A stretch of 64,000 nt of DNA. Origin: DATARH01 sp963789255. GTDB taxonomy: Bacteria; Pseudomonadota; Alphaproteobacteria; ATCC43930; CGMCC-115725. This document shows positions 54,942-63,625 of this stretch, in pieces. How positions within the stretch are numbered: position 1 is the stretch's first letter; every line of letters begins with the position of its first letter. The position numbers were made by a program, and so were the translations under genes. The notes beneath the pieces are model-generated. The model was not told the origin of the DNA. It did not search any database and saw only the letters and a list, made by a program, of their open reading frames with translations. The stretch spans positions 496,001 through 560,000 of the forward strand of contig CAWBJW010000001.1 of the NCBI GenBank assembly GCA_963789255.1, given 5' to 3'.

Positions 54942-56106
54942 ATGCCGGCGATGAAGCTCACCCCGTCCCGCCGCGGGCTGGTCCCGCCCTTTATCGCGAT
55001 GGATGTGCTGCGCGCCGCCAACGCGCGCGAGTCCGCCGGCCATTCGGTCATCCATCTCGAAGTCGGCCAGCCCGGCAGCCCGGCGCCGGCGGCGGTGCTC
55101 GACGCGGCGCGTGCGGCGTTGGCGCAGGACCGCATCGGCTACACCGATGCGCTCGGGATCCCGCCCCTGCGCGAGGCAATCGCGCGGCATTACCGCGACA
55201 TCTACGCCGTCGCCGTCGATCCTGGCGAGATCGTCGTCACCACCGGGTCGTCGGCGGCGTTCCAGCTCGCCTTCCTCGCCGCCTTCGAGCCGGGACAGCG
55301 GGTTGCGCTCGCGGCGCCCGGCTACCCCGCCTATCGCAACATCCTTTCGGCGCTCGGCCTCGAACCGGTCTTGATCGAGGTTGGCGAGAATGCGCATTAC
55401 CAGCCCAATCCGGAATTGCTCGCCGAGGCCGGCGACCTCGCCGGGCTGATCGTCGCCAGCCCGGCCAACCCGACCGGCACGATGATCCCGGAGGGCGACC
55501 TCGCGCGGCTCGCCGCCTGGTGCCGCGACAAGGACATCCGCCTCGTCTCCGACGAGATCTATCACGGCATCACCTATGAGAGCGCGCCGCAGACCGCGCG
55601 GGCTTTCGGCCGCGAGTTCGATCGTGGTCAACTCGTTCTCGAAATATTACAGCATGACCGGCTGGCGGCTCGGCTGGATGGTGGTGCCGCTCGACCTCGC
55701 CCGCTCGATCGAATGCCTGGCGCAGAATTTCTACATCTCGCCGCCGGCATTGTCGCAACTCGCTGCGTTGCCGGTGTTCGATTGCCGCGCCGAGCTCGAT
55801 GCCCATGTCGCGCGCTACCGCGCCAACCGCGACCTGCTGCTCGCGACGTTAGCGAAAGCGGGGTTGACCCGTTTTGCGCCGGCCGAGGGTGCGTTCTATC
55901 TCTATGTCGACGTCTCGGCATTGACCGGCGACAGCCAGGCATTCTGCCGCCTGATGCTGGACGAGACCGGGGTCGCGACGACCCCGGGCCGCGATTTCGA
56001 CCCGATCCACGGCGACAGCTGGGTCCGCCTGTCCTTCGCCGGCTCGACCGCCGACATCGCCGAAGCCGCAAGCCGCCTCGCCCTCTGGCTGCCCAAGCCC
56101 GGATAG
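54942..56106 (+). CDS. PLP-dependent class I aminotransferase (one frame break)
   Basis: About 387 aa when joined. VIHLEVGQPGSPAPAAVLDA and TTGSSAAFQLAFLAAF bind PLP phosphate; ASPANPTGTMIPEGDL and LVSDEIYHGITYE hold the cofactor aspartate and tyrosine. The Schiff-base lysine lies in VVNSFSKYYSMTGWRLGW. The frame changes near 55612. It belongs to fold-type I subgroup I (aspartate/alanine-like); the substrate is unassigned. ATG 54942 or 54951 are both possible. Confidence 0.9.
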
Positions 56107-56179
56107 AGGGCGCAAACGGTGCGCAGAGCGACTATAAGCGGTTCAGCGAGATCGCTTTGCCTCACGAAAGGACACCGAC

Positions 56180-56915
56180 ATGCCGAGTTTTGAACACCAC
56201 GGCGCACACATCTACTATGAGGAGTTCGGCCGCGGGTTTCCGATCCTCACTTTCGCGCCGGCCGGCCTCGCGTCGGTGATCGACGTTCTGGAGCCAGGCC
56301 TCAGCGCCGATCAACCCGACCACTGAGTGGGCGGCCAACTACCGCGTGATCGCGATGGATCAGCGCAACGCCGGCGGCCAGTCGCGCGCCCCGATCACCG
56401 CGAAGGACGGCTGGGATTCGTACACCTCCGATCACATCGCCCTGCTCGACCACCTGCGCGTCAACAAATGCCATCTCTACGGCCAGTGCATCGGCGGGTC
56501 GTTCATCATCAACATGCTCAAGCACCACCCCGAGCGCGTCGCCAGCGCCGTGCTGGCGCAGCCGATCGGCCGCGTCGGCGCCATGGCGCCCGGCCGCCCG
56601 GCCCGGTTCAACGCGTGGGCGGAGTCGCTCGAAAACCACCCGGAGGCCACCCAGCCGGTGCTCGACACGTTCTGTCACAACCTCTACGCCCCCGGCTTTG
56701 TCTACTGCGCCGACCGCGCCTTCGTGAAGACGATCAAGACGCCGTGCCTGGTTCTGGCCGGCAACGACGAGGCGCATCCAGGCCCGATCTCCGACGAGCT
56801 CAATCAGCTGCTGCCGAACTGCGAGTTCATCCGCGAGTGGAAGACCGGAGCGGCCCTCACCGCAGCGCGCGAGCGCGTCAAGGAGTTCCTCGCCAAGCAC
56901 ACGCCGTCGCGATAG
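56180..56915 (+). CDS. Alpha/beta hydrolase (one frame break)
   Basis: About 244 aa. HGAHIYYEEFGRGFPILTFA opens the fold. After a frame break near 56286 the body reads RVIAMDQRNAGGQSRAP, the nucleophile-elbow region LYGQCIGGSFIINMLKHHPE (G-Q-C-I-G-G, where Cys replaces the usual Ser), and TPCLVLAGNDEAHPGPISDE with the acid. A Cys nucleophile is unusual for the fold and resembles dienelactone hydrolase. A ring-cleavage lactonase role is therefore possible. It starts 73 bases after the aminotransferase stop. Confidence 0.8.
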
Positions 56916-56946
56916 CAAAAGCCTCCGGCGCGGGCAGGATGGCGGC

Positions 56947-57282
56947 ATGAAGGCGACCGAATCCAGCGCCGGCGCCGCCGCGCCGGAACCGTCCGGGTCG
57001 CCCGCCGAATTGCGACTCGATCGGCAGCGGTCGGCCCTGACGATCGAGTGGGCGGACGGCACGCGCTCCCGGCTCACGGCTTCGGCGTTGCGCCAGGCGT
57101 GCCGCTGCGCCCAATGCACGGCGCGGCGCGCCGGCGGCAAGCCGGCGATCGATGCGGTGTCGGTCACCATCGCCGCGGTCGAGCCGATCGGCAGCTACGC
57201 GGTGAACATCGCCTTTTCCGACCGCCATGCGCGCGGCGTGTATCCCTGGGCCTTGCTGCGCGCCCTTGCGGTCACCCCCTGA
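56947..57282 (+). CDS. DUF971 (GBBH-like N-domain) protein
   Basis: About 111 aa. ADGTRSRLTASALRQACRCA, then QCTARRAGGKPAIDAVSVTI and YAVNIAFSDRHARGVYPWAL match the DUF971 domain, related to the N-domain of gamma-butyrobetaine hydroxylase. CRCAQC supplies possible metal-binding cysteines. Homologues often sit near iron-sulfur or cofactor genes. Its 3' end overlaps the convergent Crp gene by 11 bases. Confidence 0.8.
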   Translation: MKATESSAGAAAPEPSGSPAELRLDRQRSALTIEWADGTRSRLTASALRQACRCAQCTARRAGGKPAIDAVSVTIAAVEPIGSYAVNIAFSDRHARGVYPWALLRALAVTP

Positions 57283-58012
57283 CCATCTGGAAAAGGAGGT
57301 CCGGCCGCTCGATGACGATGGTCTGCCGGGAGACGGAGATGATGCCCTTCTTCTGGAAGCGGTCGAGGGTGACCGTGACCCATTGCCGGGTCACGCCGAC
57401 GATGGTCGCGAGCTGGTCGTGGGTGACCTTGCGCTCGACCACCAGCCGGTTCGCTTCGCGACGGCCATAGATCTCGCCGAGGATGATCAGCAACTGCGCC
57501 AATCGCTCGACCGCCGAGCGGGTGCCGAGCATCTGCACCAGCGCGGAATAGCATTTGCTCTTCGCCACCAGGCCTTCGACCAGGCAGATCGCGAATTGCG
57601 GCATGCGCTCGACCAGGCGGCGGATCGTGATGCCGCTCAAATAGAGCAGAATGCTGTCCTCGGCCGCGACCCCCGACCAGATGTGGATGCCGCCGCCAAA
57701 CACCTCGGGCCCGCCGACGAAATGCCCTTTTGTCCAGTACGCCAAGGTAATCTCGCGGCCCGACGGTCCGGTGTAGTAGCTGCGTACGACGCCGGTCTCG
57801 ATCAGGTAGATGCCCTCGTGCGGCGCCCCCTGACGAAAGACCGGCTCGCCGCGCGCCATCGAGACGACGCGGCCGAGCCGTCGCACGGCTGCGAGATCGA
57901 CCGGCGACAGGCGTTCGAGAAAGCTCGCGCCGTCGTTGATCTCGCCGATGATCTCGCCGAGATAGAGGGCGGTCGGTGCCCTCGGCGCGGGGGCTTTGGC
58001 GGAAGCGGTCAC
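57272..58012 (-). CDS. Crp/Fnr-family transcription regulator
   Basis: About 246 aa. The cyclic-nucleotide-like domain reads VFRQGAPHEGIYLIETGVVR, then YYTGPSGREITLAYWTKGHF and GGGIHIWSGVAAEDSILLYL, followed by a dimer helix and the wHTH VTHDQLATIVGVTRQWVTVT. No Fnr cysteines are seen, so it is not an oxygen-sensing FeS form. GTG 58012 overlaps the cytochrome stop (GTGA). As the last gene of the importer-cytochrome operon it probably controls that operon. Confidence 0.9.
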   Translation of the reverse strand: MTASAKAPAPRAPTALYLGEIIGEINDGASFLERLSPVDLAAVRRLGRVVSMARGEPVFRQGAPHEGIYLIETGVVRSYYTGPSGREITLAYWTKGHFVGGPEVFGGGIHIWSGVAAEDSILLYLSGITIRRLVERMPQFAICLVEGLVAKSKCYSALVQMLGTRSAVERLAQLLIILGEIYGRREANRLVVERKVTHDQLATIVGVTRQWVTVTLDRFQKKGIISVSRQTIVIERPDLLFQMVRG

Positions 58013-58716
58013 GGCGCCTCTCTTCCGCAGGCCGAGACGTCGCCCGATTTGGCCGCCGGCCGCGGCAGGCTGGCGAGATAGAGGGCGAGCAGGTCGATGT
58101 CGCGATCGGGCAATTGCCGGGCCACGCGTTGCATGGCGCCCTCGCGATCGTTCGCGCGACGGCCGGTCTTGAAATCCTCGAGCTGTTTGGCGAGATAGCC
58201 GGCCGGCTGCGCCTCGAGACAGGGCGCCTCGAGGAAATGCTTCGGGTGCGCCCCATGGCAATTGGCGCAGGGCGGTACCCGGTCGGCCCGGCTGCCCTCC
58301 CCGAACAGATGCTGCGCGCGCGCGGCGCCCGCATGGTCGATCCCCGTCATCGGCTGCGCGGGCGGCGGCGGCAGTCTGGAAAAATAGGCGACGACCGAAC
58401 CGAGCAAATCATCCGACATGTCGCGCGAGGAGGTGCCCATCTGGCCGTGGTCATTGCTGCGCCTGCCATCCCTGAAGTCGGCCATCTGCTTGCGCATATA
58501 AGCCGGCTTCTGGGCGGCAAGGCTGGGGAAATGCGGGTTCGGTGCGACGCCGTCGAGATCGTGGCATTCGCCGCACCCGTCCCACGGCTTCATGCCCTTG
58601 GTCACGATCATGTCGCCGCCGATGGCGTCCAGGGCGAGGGCCGGGAGGGATCCCGTAAGCAGCCCCAGGACCGGACCGCAAAATGCCAGGATCCAAAGTG
58701 GCGGCGGGCGACCCAT
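58009..58716 (-). CDS. Dihaem cytochrome c, c4 type
   Basis: About 235 aa. A signal peptide (LAFCGPVLGLLTGSLPALA) is followed by two haem sites: CGECH in WDGCGECHDLDGVAPNPHF and CANCH in PPCANCHGAHPKHFLEAP. The two halves repeat the c4 pattern (AYMRKQMADFRDGRRSNDHG and YLAKQLEDFKTGRRANDREG). It carries electrons in the periplasm, normally to a terminal oxidase. It follows the ATPase by 15 bases. Maturation would use the ccm system at 38862-43202. Confidence 0.92.
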   Translation of the reverse strand: MGRPPPLWILAFCGPVLGLLTGSLPALALDAIGGDMIVTKGMKPWDGCGECHDLDGVAPNPHFPSLAAQKPAYMRKQMADFRDGRRSNDHGQMGTSSRDMSDDLLGSVVAYFSRLPPPPAQPMTGIDHAGAARAQHLFGEGSRADRVPPCANCHGAHPKHFLEAPCLEAQPAGYLAKQLEDFKTGRRANDREGAMQRVARQLPDRDIDLLALYLASLPRPAAKSGDVSACGREAP

Positions 58717-58731
58717 GCGGGGGCAGGCGCT

Positions 58732-59583
58732 TCACCGGTTCTGCTGATCGAAGGCGCGCAGGCTCTCGGCGCGGATCTTGTCGAGGCATTGCCGTTTCAG
58801 CCGGATGAAGGAATCCTCCGTCGCGATCTCGGGCTGGCGCGGACGGGCGAGCGGCACGGCGAGATCGGCGATGATATGGCCCGGGCTCGCGCTCATGACC
58901 AGCACGCGGTCGGCGAGAAACAGGGCCTCGTCGATGTCGTGCGTCACAAACAGGACGGTGATCCCGAACTCGCCCCACAGGCGCAGCAGGTTTTCCTGCA
59001 TCATCACCCGCGTCTGCGCGTCGAGCGCCCCGAACGGCTCGTCCATCAACAGGACGCTCGGATAGTTGGCGAGGGCGCGGGCGATCCCGACCCGCTGCTG
59101 CATGCCGCCCGACAGCTCGCCGGGATAACGCTTGGCGAAATGCGACAGGCCGACCATTTCGAGAAACGTGCGGGCGATCGCCTCGCCATCGCCCTTGCCG
59201 GCGACGCGCGGGCCGAACGCGACGTTGTCGAGCACGGTCTTCCACGGGAACAGCGAATATTGCTGAAACACCATCCCGCGATCGGGCCCCGGTTTGGTCA
59301 CCGGTACGTCGTCGACCGTCACCTTGCCCTGCGATGGCAGCACATAGCCGGCGACGCAGTTCAAGAGGGTGGATTTGCCGCAGCCCGACGGCCCCAACAG
59401 GCAGACGAACTCGCCCGGCGCGATGTCGAGAGAGGTCTCGGCCACGGCGGTGTGCAGATTGGCGCCGCGGCCGAACGACACGGCGACGCGATCGATGACG
59501 ATCCGCCCCTTGTCGGCATGGACAGGGGGCTTGCCGCTCGGCAGTGCGGCCCGGTTTTCGAGCTTGACGACTTGCGCAACCAT
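58732..59583 (-). CDS. ABC transporter ATP-binding protein, NrtD/SsuB/TauB type (second importer)
   Basis: About 283 aa. Walker A GPSGCGKST, Q-loop region MVFQQYSLFPWKTVLDNVAF, signature LSGGMQQR, Walker B VLLMDEPF and H-loop TVLFVTHDIDEA. The N-terminal 25 residues are an extension. It energises the permease at 60279. 9 bases after the membrane-protein stop. Confidence 0.93.
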   Translation of the reverse strand: MVAQVVKLENRAALPSGKPPVHADKGRIVIDRVAVSFGRGANLHTAVAETSLDIAPGEFVCLLGPSGCGKSTLLNCVAGYVLPSQGKVTVDDVPVTKPGPDRGMVFQQYSLFPWKTVLDNVAFGPRVAGKGDGEAIARTFLEMVGLSHFAKRYPGELSGGMQQRVGIARALANYPSVLLMDEPFGALDAQTRVMMQENLLRLWGEFGITVLFVTHDIDEALFLADRVLVMSASPGHIIADLAVPLARPRQPEIATEDSFIRLKRQCLDKIRAESLRAFDQQNR

Positions 59584-59592
59584 CCGGGCCCT

Positions 59593-60282
59593 CTAGTGAT
59601 CCTGGGTCGCGAGCCGCTGGGGGAACGCCGCCGGTTCGCGCGGCGGCCGCGGTACGCAGCGGCGCGCCAGGAGGACCGTCGTCACCAGCAGAACGGCAAA
59701 GCCCAACATCGTCAGGTCGCCGCCATAGGGCAGCAGCGCGTAGGCCGAGGATGTCTCGATCCCGATCAGCGACAGGCCGGTGACCCAGGTTGGCGTCGAG
59801 CAGCACGCCACCCAGGTCATCGTGATGTTGGCGGTGGCGACGCAGAGCGCGCCGACCCCGGTTGCCGCCGCCTCGGCGCCGCGCTCCGGCAGCGCGCACC
59901 GGGCACGCGAGCGCTGCAGCAGCAGGAGGCTGGTCGCGACCAGCGCAAACATCAGCATCGTCACCGCCAGGTGCGACGGGATGATCTCGAGGCTCCACTC
60001 GGCGATGCCGTGGCCGTAGTGATAATTGATCGCGCCGGTCTCGACGAGCCACTCGTCGGCGATGATCGGCGGCATGTCGGCAATCGCCGGCGTCGAGCGG
60101 ATGATGCGCAGGACATTGGCCGGCCAGTCGTAGAAGGTGACGTAATTGGGCAGATGGCCGGTGCTGATCGACGCGCTGGTCAGTTGGCCGAAATAGTAGA
60201 ACACGGTCAGGCCGAGCGTCAGGGAGAGCCAGACCCTGCGGTTCTTCGCGATCGTGTCGCGCAGCACCCACCAAATCGTCAT
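59593..60282 (-). CDS. Unknown membrane protein in the importer operon
   Basis: About 229 aa. Hydrophobic segments: WLSLTLGLTVFYYFGQL (residues ~18-34), HLAVTMLMFALVATSLLLLQ (~100-120), a long hydrophobic run from GVGALCVATANITMTWVACC to STPTWVTGLSLIGIETSSA, and LTMLGFAVLLVTTVLLAR. That gives four or five helices. YHYGHGIAEW before the second is His-rich and may face the periplasm. No known family. ATG 60282 overlaps the permease stop (ATGA), so it is coupled to the transporter. It could be a quinone/haem or substrate-linked membrane partner of the cytochrome. Confidence 0.75.
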   Translation of the reverse strand: MTIWWVLRDTIAKNRRVWLSLTLGLTVFYYFGQLTSASISTGHLPNYVTFYDWPANVLRIIRSTPAIADMPPIIADEWLVETGAINYHYGHGIAEWSLEIIPSHLAVTMLMFALVATSLLLLQRSRARCALPERGAEAAATGVGALCVATANITMTWVACCSTPTWVTGLSLIGIETSSAYALLPYGGDLTMLGFAVLLVTTVLLARRCVPRPPREPAAFPQRLATQDH

Positions 60283-61166
60283 CGCGTCCTCCGCTGCCAG
60301 GCGAGGAACGGCCAGGTCAACAGGCGCACCGCATAGGCCGACAACGTACCGAGCACGCCGATCATCAGCATGCCGACGACGATGTCGGGATAATTGATCA
60401 GCGAATAGGCATTCCAGGTGAAATAGCCGATGCCGTACTGGCCGCTGATGATCTCGCCGGCCAGGATGGCGAACCAGGCGACGCCCATGCCGATCGACAG
60501 CCCGGCGGCAATGCTGGGCAGCGCGGCAGGAATGACGACATGCCAGAAGATCTGGATGCGCCGGGCGCCCAATGACTGCGCGGCGCGCACCAATATCTCG
60601 GGCGTCTGCTCGACCCCGTGGATCGTGTTCAGCACGATCGGAAACAGCGCGCCGAGAAAGGTGATGTAGATGATCGAGGATTCCTCGGTCGGCCACATCA
60701 GGATCGCCAGCGGGATCCAGGCCACGGCCGGGATCGGCCGCAATAATTCGATGTAGGGGGTCAGGAAATCGCGGGCGAGGGGCGAGCGACCCATGACGAG
60801 GCCGAGAAAGATCCCGATAAACGCGGCGAGGCCGTACGCGGTGAGGATGCGCTCCATGCTGACCAGGATATGGATGTAGAATATCTTCTGGTGCAAATGC
60901 CGCCAGAACGCCTCGCCGACCGCGACCGGCGAGGGCACGTTGTCAAAGCGGATGTAGAAGTCGAGGTGGACGCGCACCGCCCAGTACCACAGCGCGATGG
61001 CGACCAGCACCGCGAGCACGCGCACGCCCCAGCTCCGCGCCTCTGCCAAGAGCCGGTCGCGCAGCGGGGACGCGTTTTCCGCCGGCGCCGGCAGGATAGC
61101 GGCAGGCTCGTCGGCATGGCCGAGATCGACGACCACCCCGCTCCCCCGACCGATCTCGATGCTCAT
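60279..61166 (-). CDS. ABC transporter permease, NrtB/SsuC type (second importer)
   Basis: About 295 aa. After ~40 soluble residues the first helix is VRVLAVLVAIALWYWAVRVH. The BPD_transp_1 region has the EAA-like loop LVRAAQSLGARRIQIFWHVV. Length and pattern match NrtB/SsuC/TauC. Only one permease gene is present, so it should act as a homodimer. It is coupled to the membrane-protein gene. Confidence 0.9.
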   Translation of the reverse strand: MSIEIGRGSGVVVDLGHADEPAAILPAPAENASPLRDRLLAEARSWGVRVLAVLVAIALWYWAVRVHLDFYIRFDNVPSPVAVGEAFWRHLHQKIFYIHILVSMERILTAYGLAAFIGIFLGLVMGRSPLARDFLTPYIELLRPIPAVAWIPLAILMWPTEESSIIYITFLGALFPIVLNTIHGVEQTPEILVRAAQSLGARRIQIFWHVVIPAALPSIAAGLSIGMGVAWFAILAGEIISGQYGIGYFTWNAYSLINYPDIVVGMLMIGVLGTLSAYAVRLLTWPFLAWQRRTR

Positions 61167-61206
61167 CCGCTGATGCTCCGCGCCAAAACCCGCCGGCGGC
61201 CGCCGC

Positions 61207-62568
61207 TCACGCCGTCGTGCTGGCGACGGCCTGGTCGAAGCTCAGCACCTTGCCCTTGATGGAGGCCGCATAGGCCTCGGCCTCGGGCTTGCGCAGGAAG
61301 GCGGCGTAGCTGCCGTCGGGCGACTCGACGTAGAACCCGGAGTTGCCGAACATCTTGAGGCCGGTCTTCTGGTCGTAGACGTAGGTGGCGTTGAGCTTTG
61401 CCCCGGTCGCCTCGAAGGCGCCGACCGCCTTCAAAAAATCCTTGACGCTCGCATAGGTCTTGATCCCGTCGCGGGCATGCCAGATCTCGTCAGGCAGGCC
61501 CTTGTTGGCAATTTCCGGGTCGACGATTTTGGCCAGGTCCTTGTCGTAATCGACGCCCATCGCCTTGTAGGCGGTGCGGATATAGCTGTCGTCAACCCAC
61601 GATTTGAAGTCGAGCGGCGGCGACAGATTCGCCTTCGCCAGCACCTGGTGGTCGAACTTGAGCGCCTTGATCCATTGCGGCTTGATCGTCGGATCGAGCG
61701 TCAACAGCCCGCCATGCGAGAAATAGAGGTACAGCACCTCCTTCTCGACGCCGGTCCATTTCTCCATCGTCTCGCTGGCATTCATCGGGTCGGCGTTGAC
61801 CCATTTGCCGGCGTCGTAGATCGCCTCGATGAAGGCGACGACGATTTCGGGATATTTCTCGGCGAAATCCTTGCGCACGACGAGCCCGTGCAGATAGGGC
61901 ACCCCGGTCTCGCTGCCGTCATAGATCTTCCGGCCGGTGCCGCGGTATTCCATGATCTCCGACCACGGGCAGAAATCGGCGTGGGCGTCGATCTTTTTGG
62001 CCTGGATGTTGGCGGCGCCGACCGCCGGCGCCTGGTTTTTCAGGTCGATATCGGACAGGCTCATATGGTCGTCGCCCAGCGCCTTGACCAGCATGCCCCA
62101 GGAGGCGCTGCCGACCGGCGTCGATACCGAATGGCCCTTCAGATCCTTGAGGCTGTAGAGGTCCGAGGAGATCGGCACGACGATGCCGTTGCCCGATCCC
62201 TTGAGGTTGTAGCCGGTGCCGGCGACGTACAGCGAGCGCAGGCTCTCGGTCTTCTGGAACTGGGCGCCGTTGACGATCAGCGGGTAGTCGCCCATCACCC
62301 CGAAATTCAGCTTGTTGGCCAGCATCTCGTTGGTGATCGGGCCGCCTGAGCTGTAGTCGTTCCAGGTGACGTGATAGGTGACGCCGGCGTACTTGCCATC
62401 GTGCGGCAGGTGTTTCTCAAGAAGCCCCAACTCCTTGACGATGATCCCGGCGGTATAGGTATCGGTGCACATGCTCTGGTGACCGATCGCGATGTCGATC
62501 GTTTCGGCACACGCCGGGGTGGCGAGCGCCAAACTCGCCACGGCGAGGATCATCCGTCGAAGCAGCAT
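61207..62568 (-). CDS. ABC substrate-binding protein, NrtA/SsuA-like, long form
   Basis: About 453 aa. Signal peptide MILAVASLALATPACA. The mature protein starts with IGHQSMCTDTYTAGIIVKEL and holds the domain VTWNDYSSGGPITNEMLANK, YSLKDLKGHSVSTPVGSASW and the hinge AHADFCPWSEIMEYRGTGRK. It is ~100 residues longer than typical SsuA; the C-terminal part has GNSGFYVESPDGSYAAFL. A conserved-looking Cys in QSMCTDTYTAG could contact the ligand. Nitrate, thiocyanate or a sulfonate are possible, none provable. First gene of the six-gene operon. Confidence 0.87.
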   Translation of the reverse strand: MLLRRMILAVASLALATPACAETIDIAIGHQSMCTDTYTAGIIVKELGLLEKHLPHDGKYAGVTYHVTWNDYSSGGPITNEMLANKLNFGVMGDYPLIVNGAQFQKTESLRSLYVAGTGYNLKGSGNGIVVPISSDLYSLKDLKGHSVSTPVGSASWGMLVKALGDDHMSLSDIDLKNQAPAVGAANIQAKKIDAHADFCPWSEIMEYRGTGRKIYDGSETGVPYLHGLVVRKDFAEKYPEIVVAFIEAIYDAGKWVNADPMNASETMEKWTGVEKEVLYLYFSHGGLLTLDPTIKPQWIKALKFDHQVLAKANLSPPLDFKSWVDDSYIRTAYKAMGVDYDKDLAKIVDPEIANKGLPDEIWHARDGIKTYASVKDFLKAVGAFEATGAKLNATYVYDQKTGLKMFGNSGFYVESPDGSYAAFLRKPEAEAYAASIKGKVLSFDQAVASTTA

Positions 62569-62809
62569 GAGTTTCCCCTCTACACGGCCAAGCTCGTCTT
62601 AAACCGTGCCCTTGTCGGCGCAAGCGACGTGCCAGCCGGGGCCGGCCTGTCGCGGACCGCCCTAAAGCGTTACGAATGCATGAAATCGTTGCGACCGCGC
62701 GGGCCTCTTCCACGGCCGGCTGGGCATTCGATGACCGCGCGGCCCGCCCATTGCCCAAAACTTCGGCAGGAGCTTCCTGGCCTTGCTAATACAAGCCGGA
62801 AGCGGCGCG
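62569..62809. other. Intergenic region upstream of the importer operon
   Basis: 241 bases between the GntR stop and the binding-protein start, both leftward. It should carry the operon promoter and any GntR or Crp site, but no convincing -35/-10 pair or palindromic operator was identified by eye. Confidence 0.4.
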
Positions 62810-63622
62810 TTACCAGCGCGGGACGCGCACGCTGAATTGAAACGCGTCGGGTCGTCCGTAAAGGTACTCGAAATCGATCGGCCGCCGCTTGTTGTCATAG
62901 GTCAGCCGCTTGATGCGCACCAGGAGATCGCCCTCGCGGACGCCAAGATGGCTCGCTGCCGCGCCGTCCGCCCCGGCCACGTCGAGCGTCAGATCGGCAA
63001 ATCCCAGATCGATGCCGAGAACGCGTTCGATCAGCACAAAAATATCGGCGTGGGCGAGATCGAGGCCAATCAGCGGGCGGCCGATATCGACCGGGAAATA
63101 GCTGACATCATAAGACAGCGCATTGCCGCCGCCGACCCGCACGCGCCGGATCGCGACCATGGGTTCGCTGCGTTCGAGTGCGAGTGCTTTCTGGACTTCC
63201 GGCGCGGCGGGGCCCTCGGCGACATCGAGCACGACGGAGTGGGCCTCGACCCCGACCGACGCCATCATCTCGCCAAAGCCCTGCAGGCGGCCGAGATCGT
63301 GCAACGCGCGCACCGGGTGCACGAAATAGCCCTTGCCCTGGCGGCTTTCGACGAGCCCGGCGGCACGCAGCATGTCGAGCGCGAGACGGATGGTGACCCG
63401 GCTGACGGCGAATTCGTCCTGGAGCGCGCTTTCGGAGGGGAGGTGCGTTCCCTGGGGGTAATGGCCGCGCAGGATGCGGTCGCGCAAGAGGATGCCGATG
63501 GCGCCGTATTTCGGCGTACGCCGCCGCATGCCCGGCTCATCGATCCGTCGCGGATCGGCCGCGAGCATCGCCAGCGGCGGCTCGGGTCCTATCCGACCGC
63601 GGCTCGGGCGCGGCCGCGGCAT
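62810..63622 (-). CDS. GntR-family regulator, HutC subfamily (UTRA domain)
   Basis: About 270 aa. The wHTH is PKYGAIGILLRDRILRGHYP to SESALQDEFAVSRVTIRLAL, with RAAGLVESRQGKGYFVHP. The UTRA domain follows (SEPMVAIRRVRVGGGNALSY to ADIFVLIERVLGIDLGFADL). UTRA proteins sense small metabolites. ATG 63622 is only 3 bases after the HEAT-gene stop; later in-frame starts would drop ~20-30 residues. It may control the adjacent importer operon. Confidence 0.92.
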   Translation of the reverse strand: MPRPRPSRGRIGPEPPLAMLAADPRRIDEPGMRRRTPKYGAIGILLRDRILRGHYPQGTHLPSESALQDEFAVSRVTIRLALDMLRAAGLVESRQGKGYFVHPVRALHDLGRLQGFGEMMASVGVEAHSVVLDVAEGPAAPEVQKALALERSEPMVAIRRVRVGGGNALSYDVSYFPVDIGRPLIGLDLAHADIFVLIERVLGIDLGFADLTLDVAGADGAAASHLGVREGDLLVRIKRLTYDNKRRPIDFEYLYGRPDAFQFSVRVPRW

Positions 63623-63625
63623 CGT

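Noticed and set aside
57976..60336. 786-residue rightward frame across the importer operon
   Set aside because: The opposite strand holds four coupled genes with intact motifs; this frame is low-complexity.
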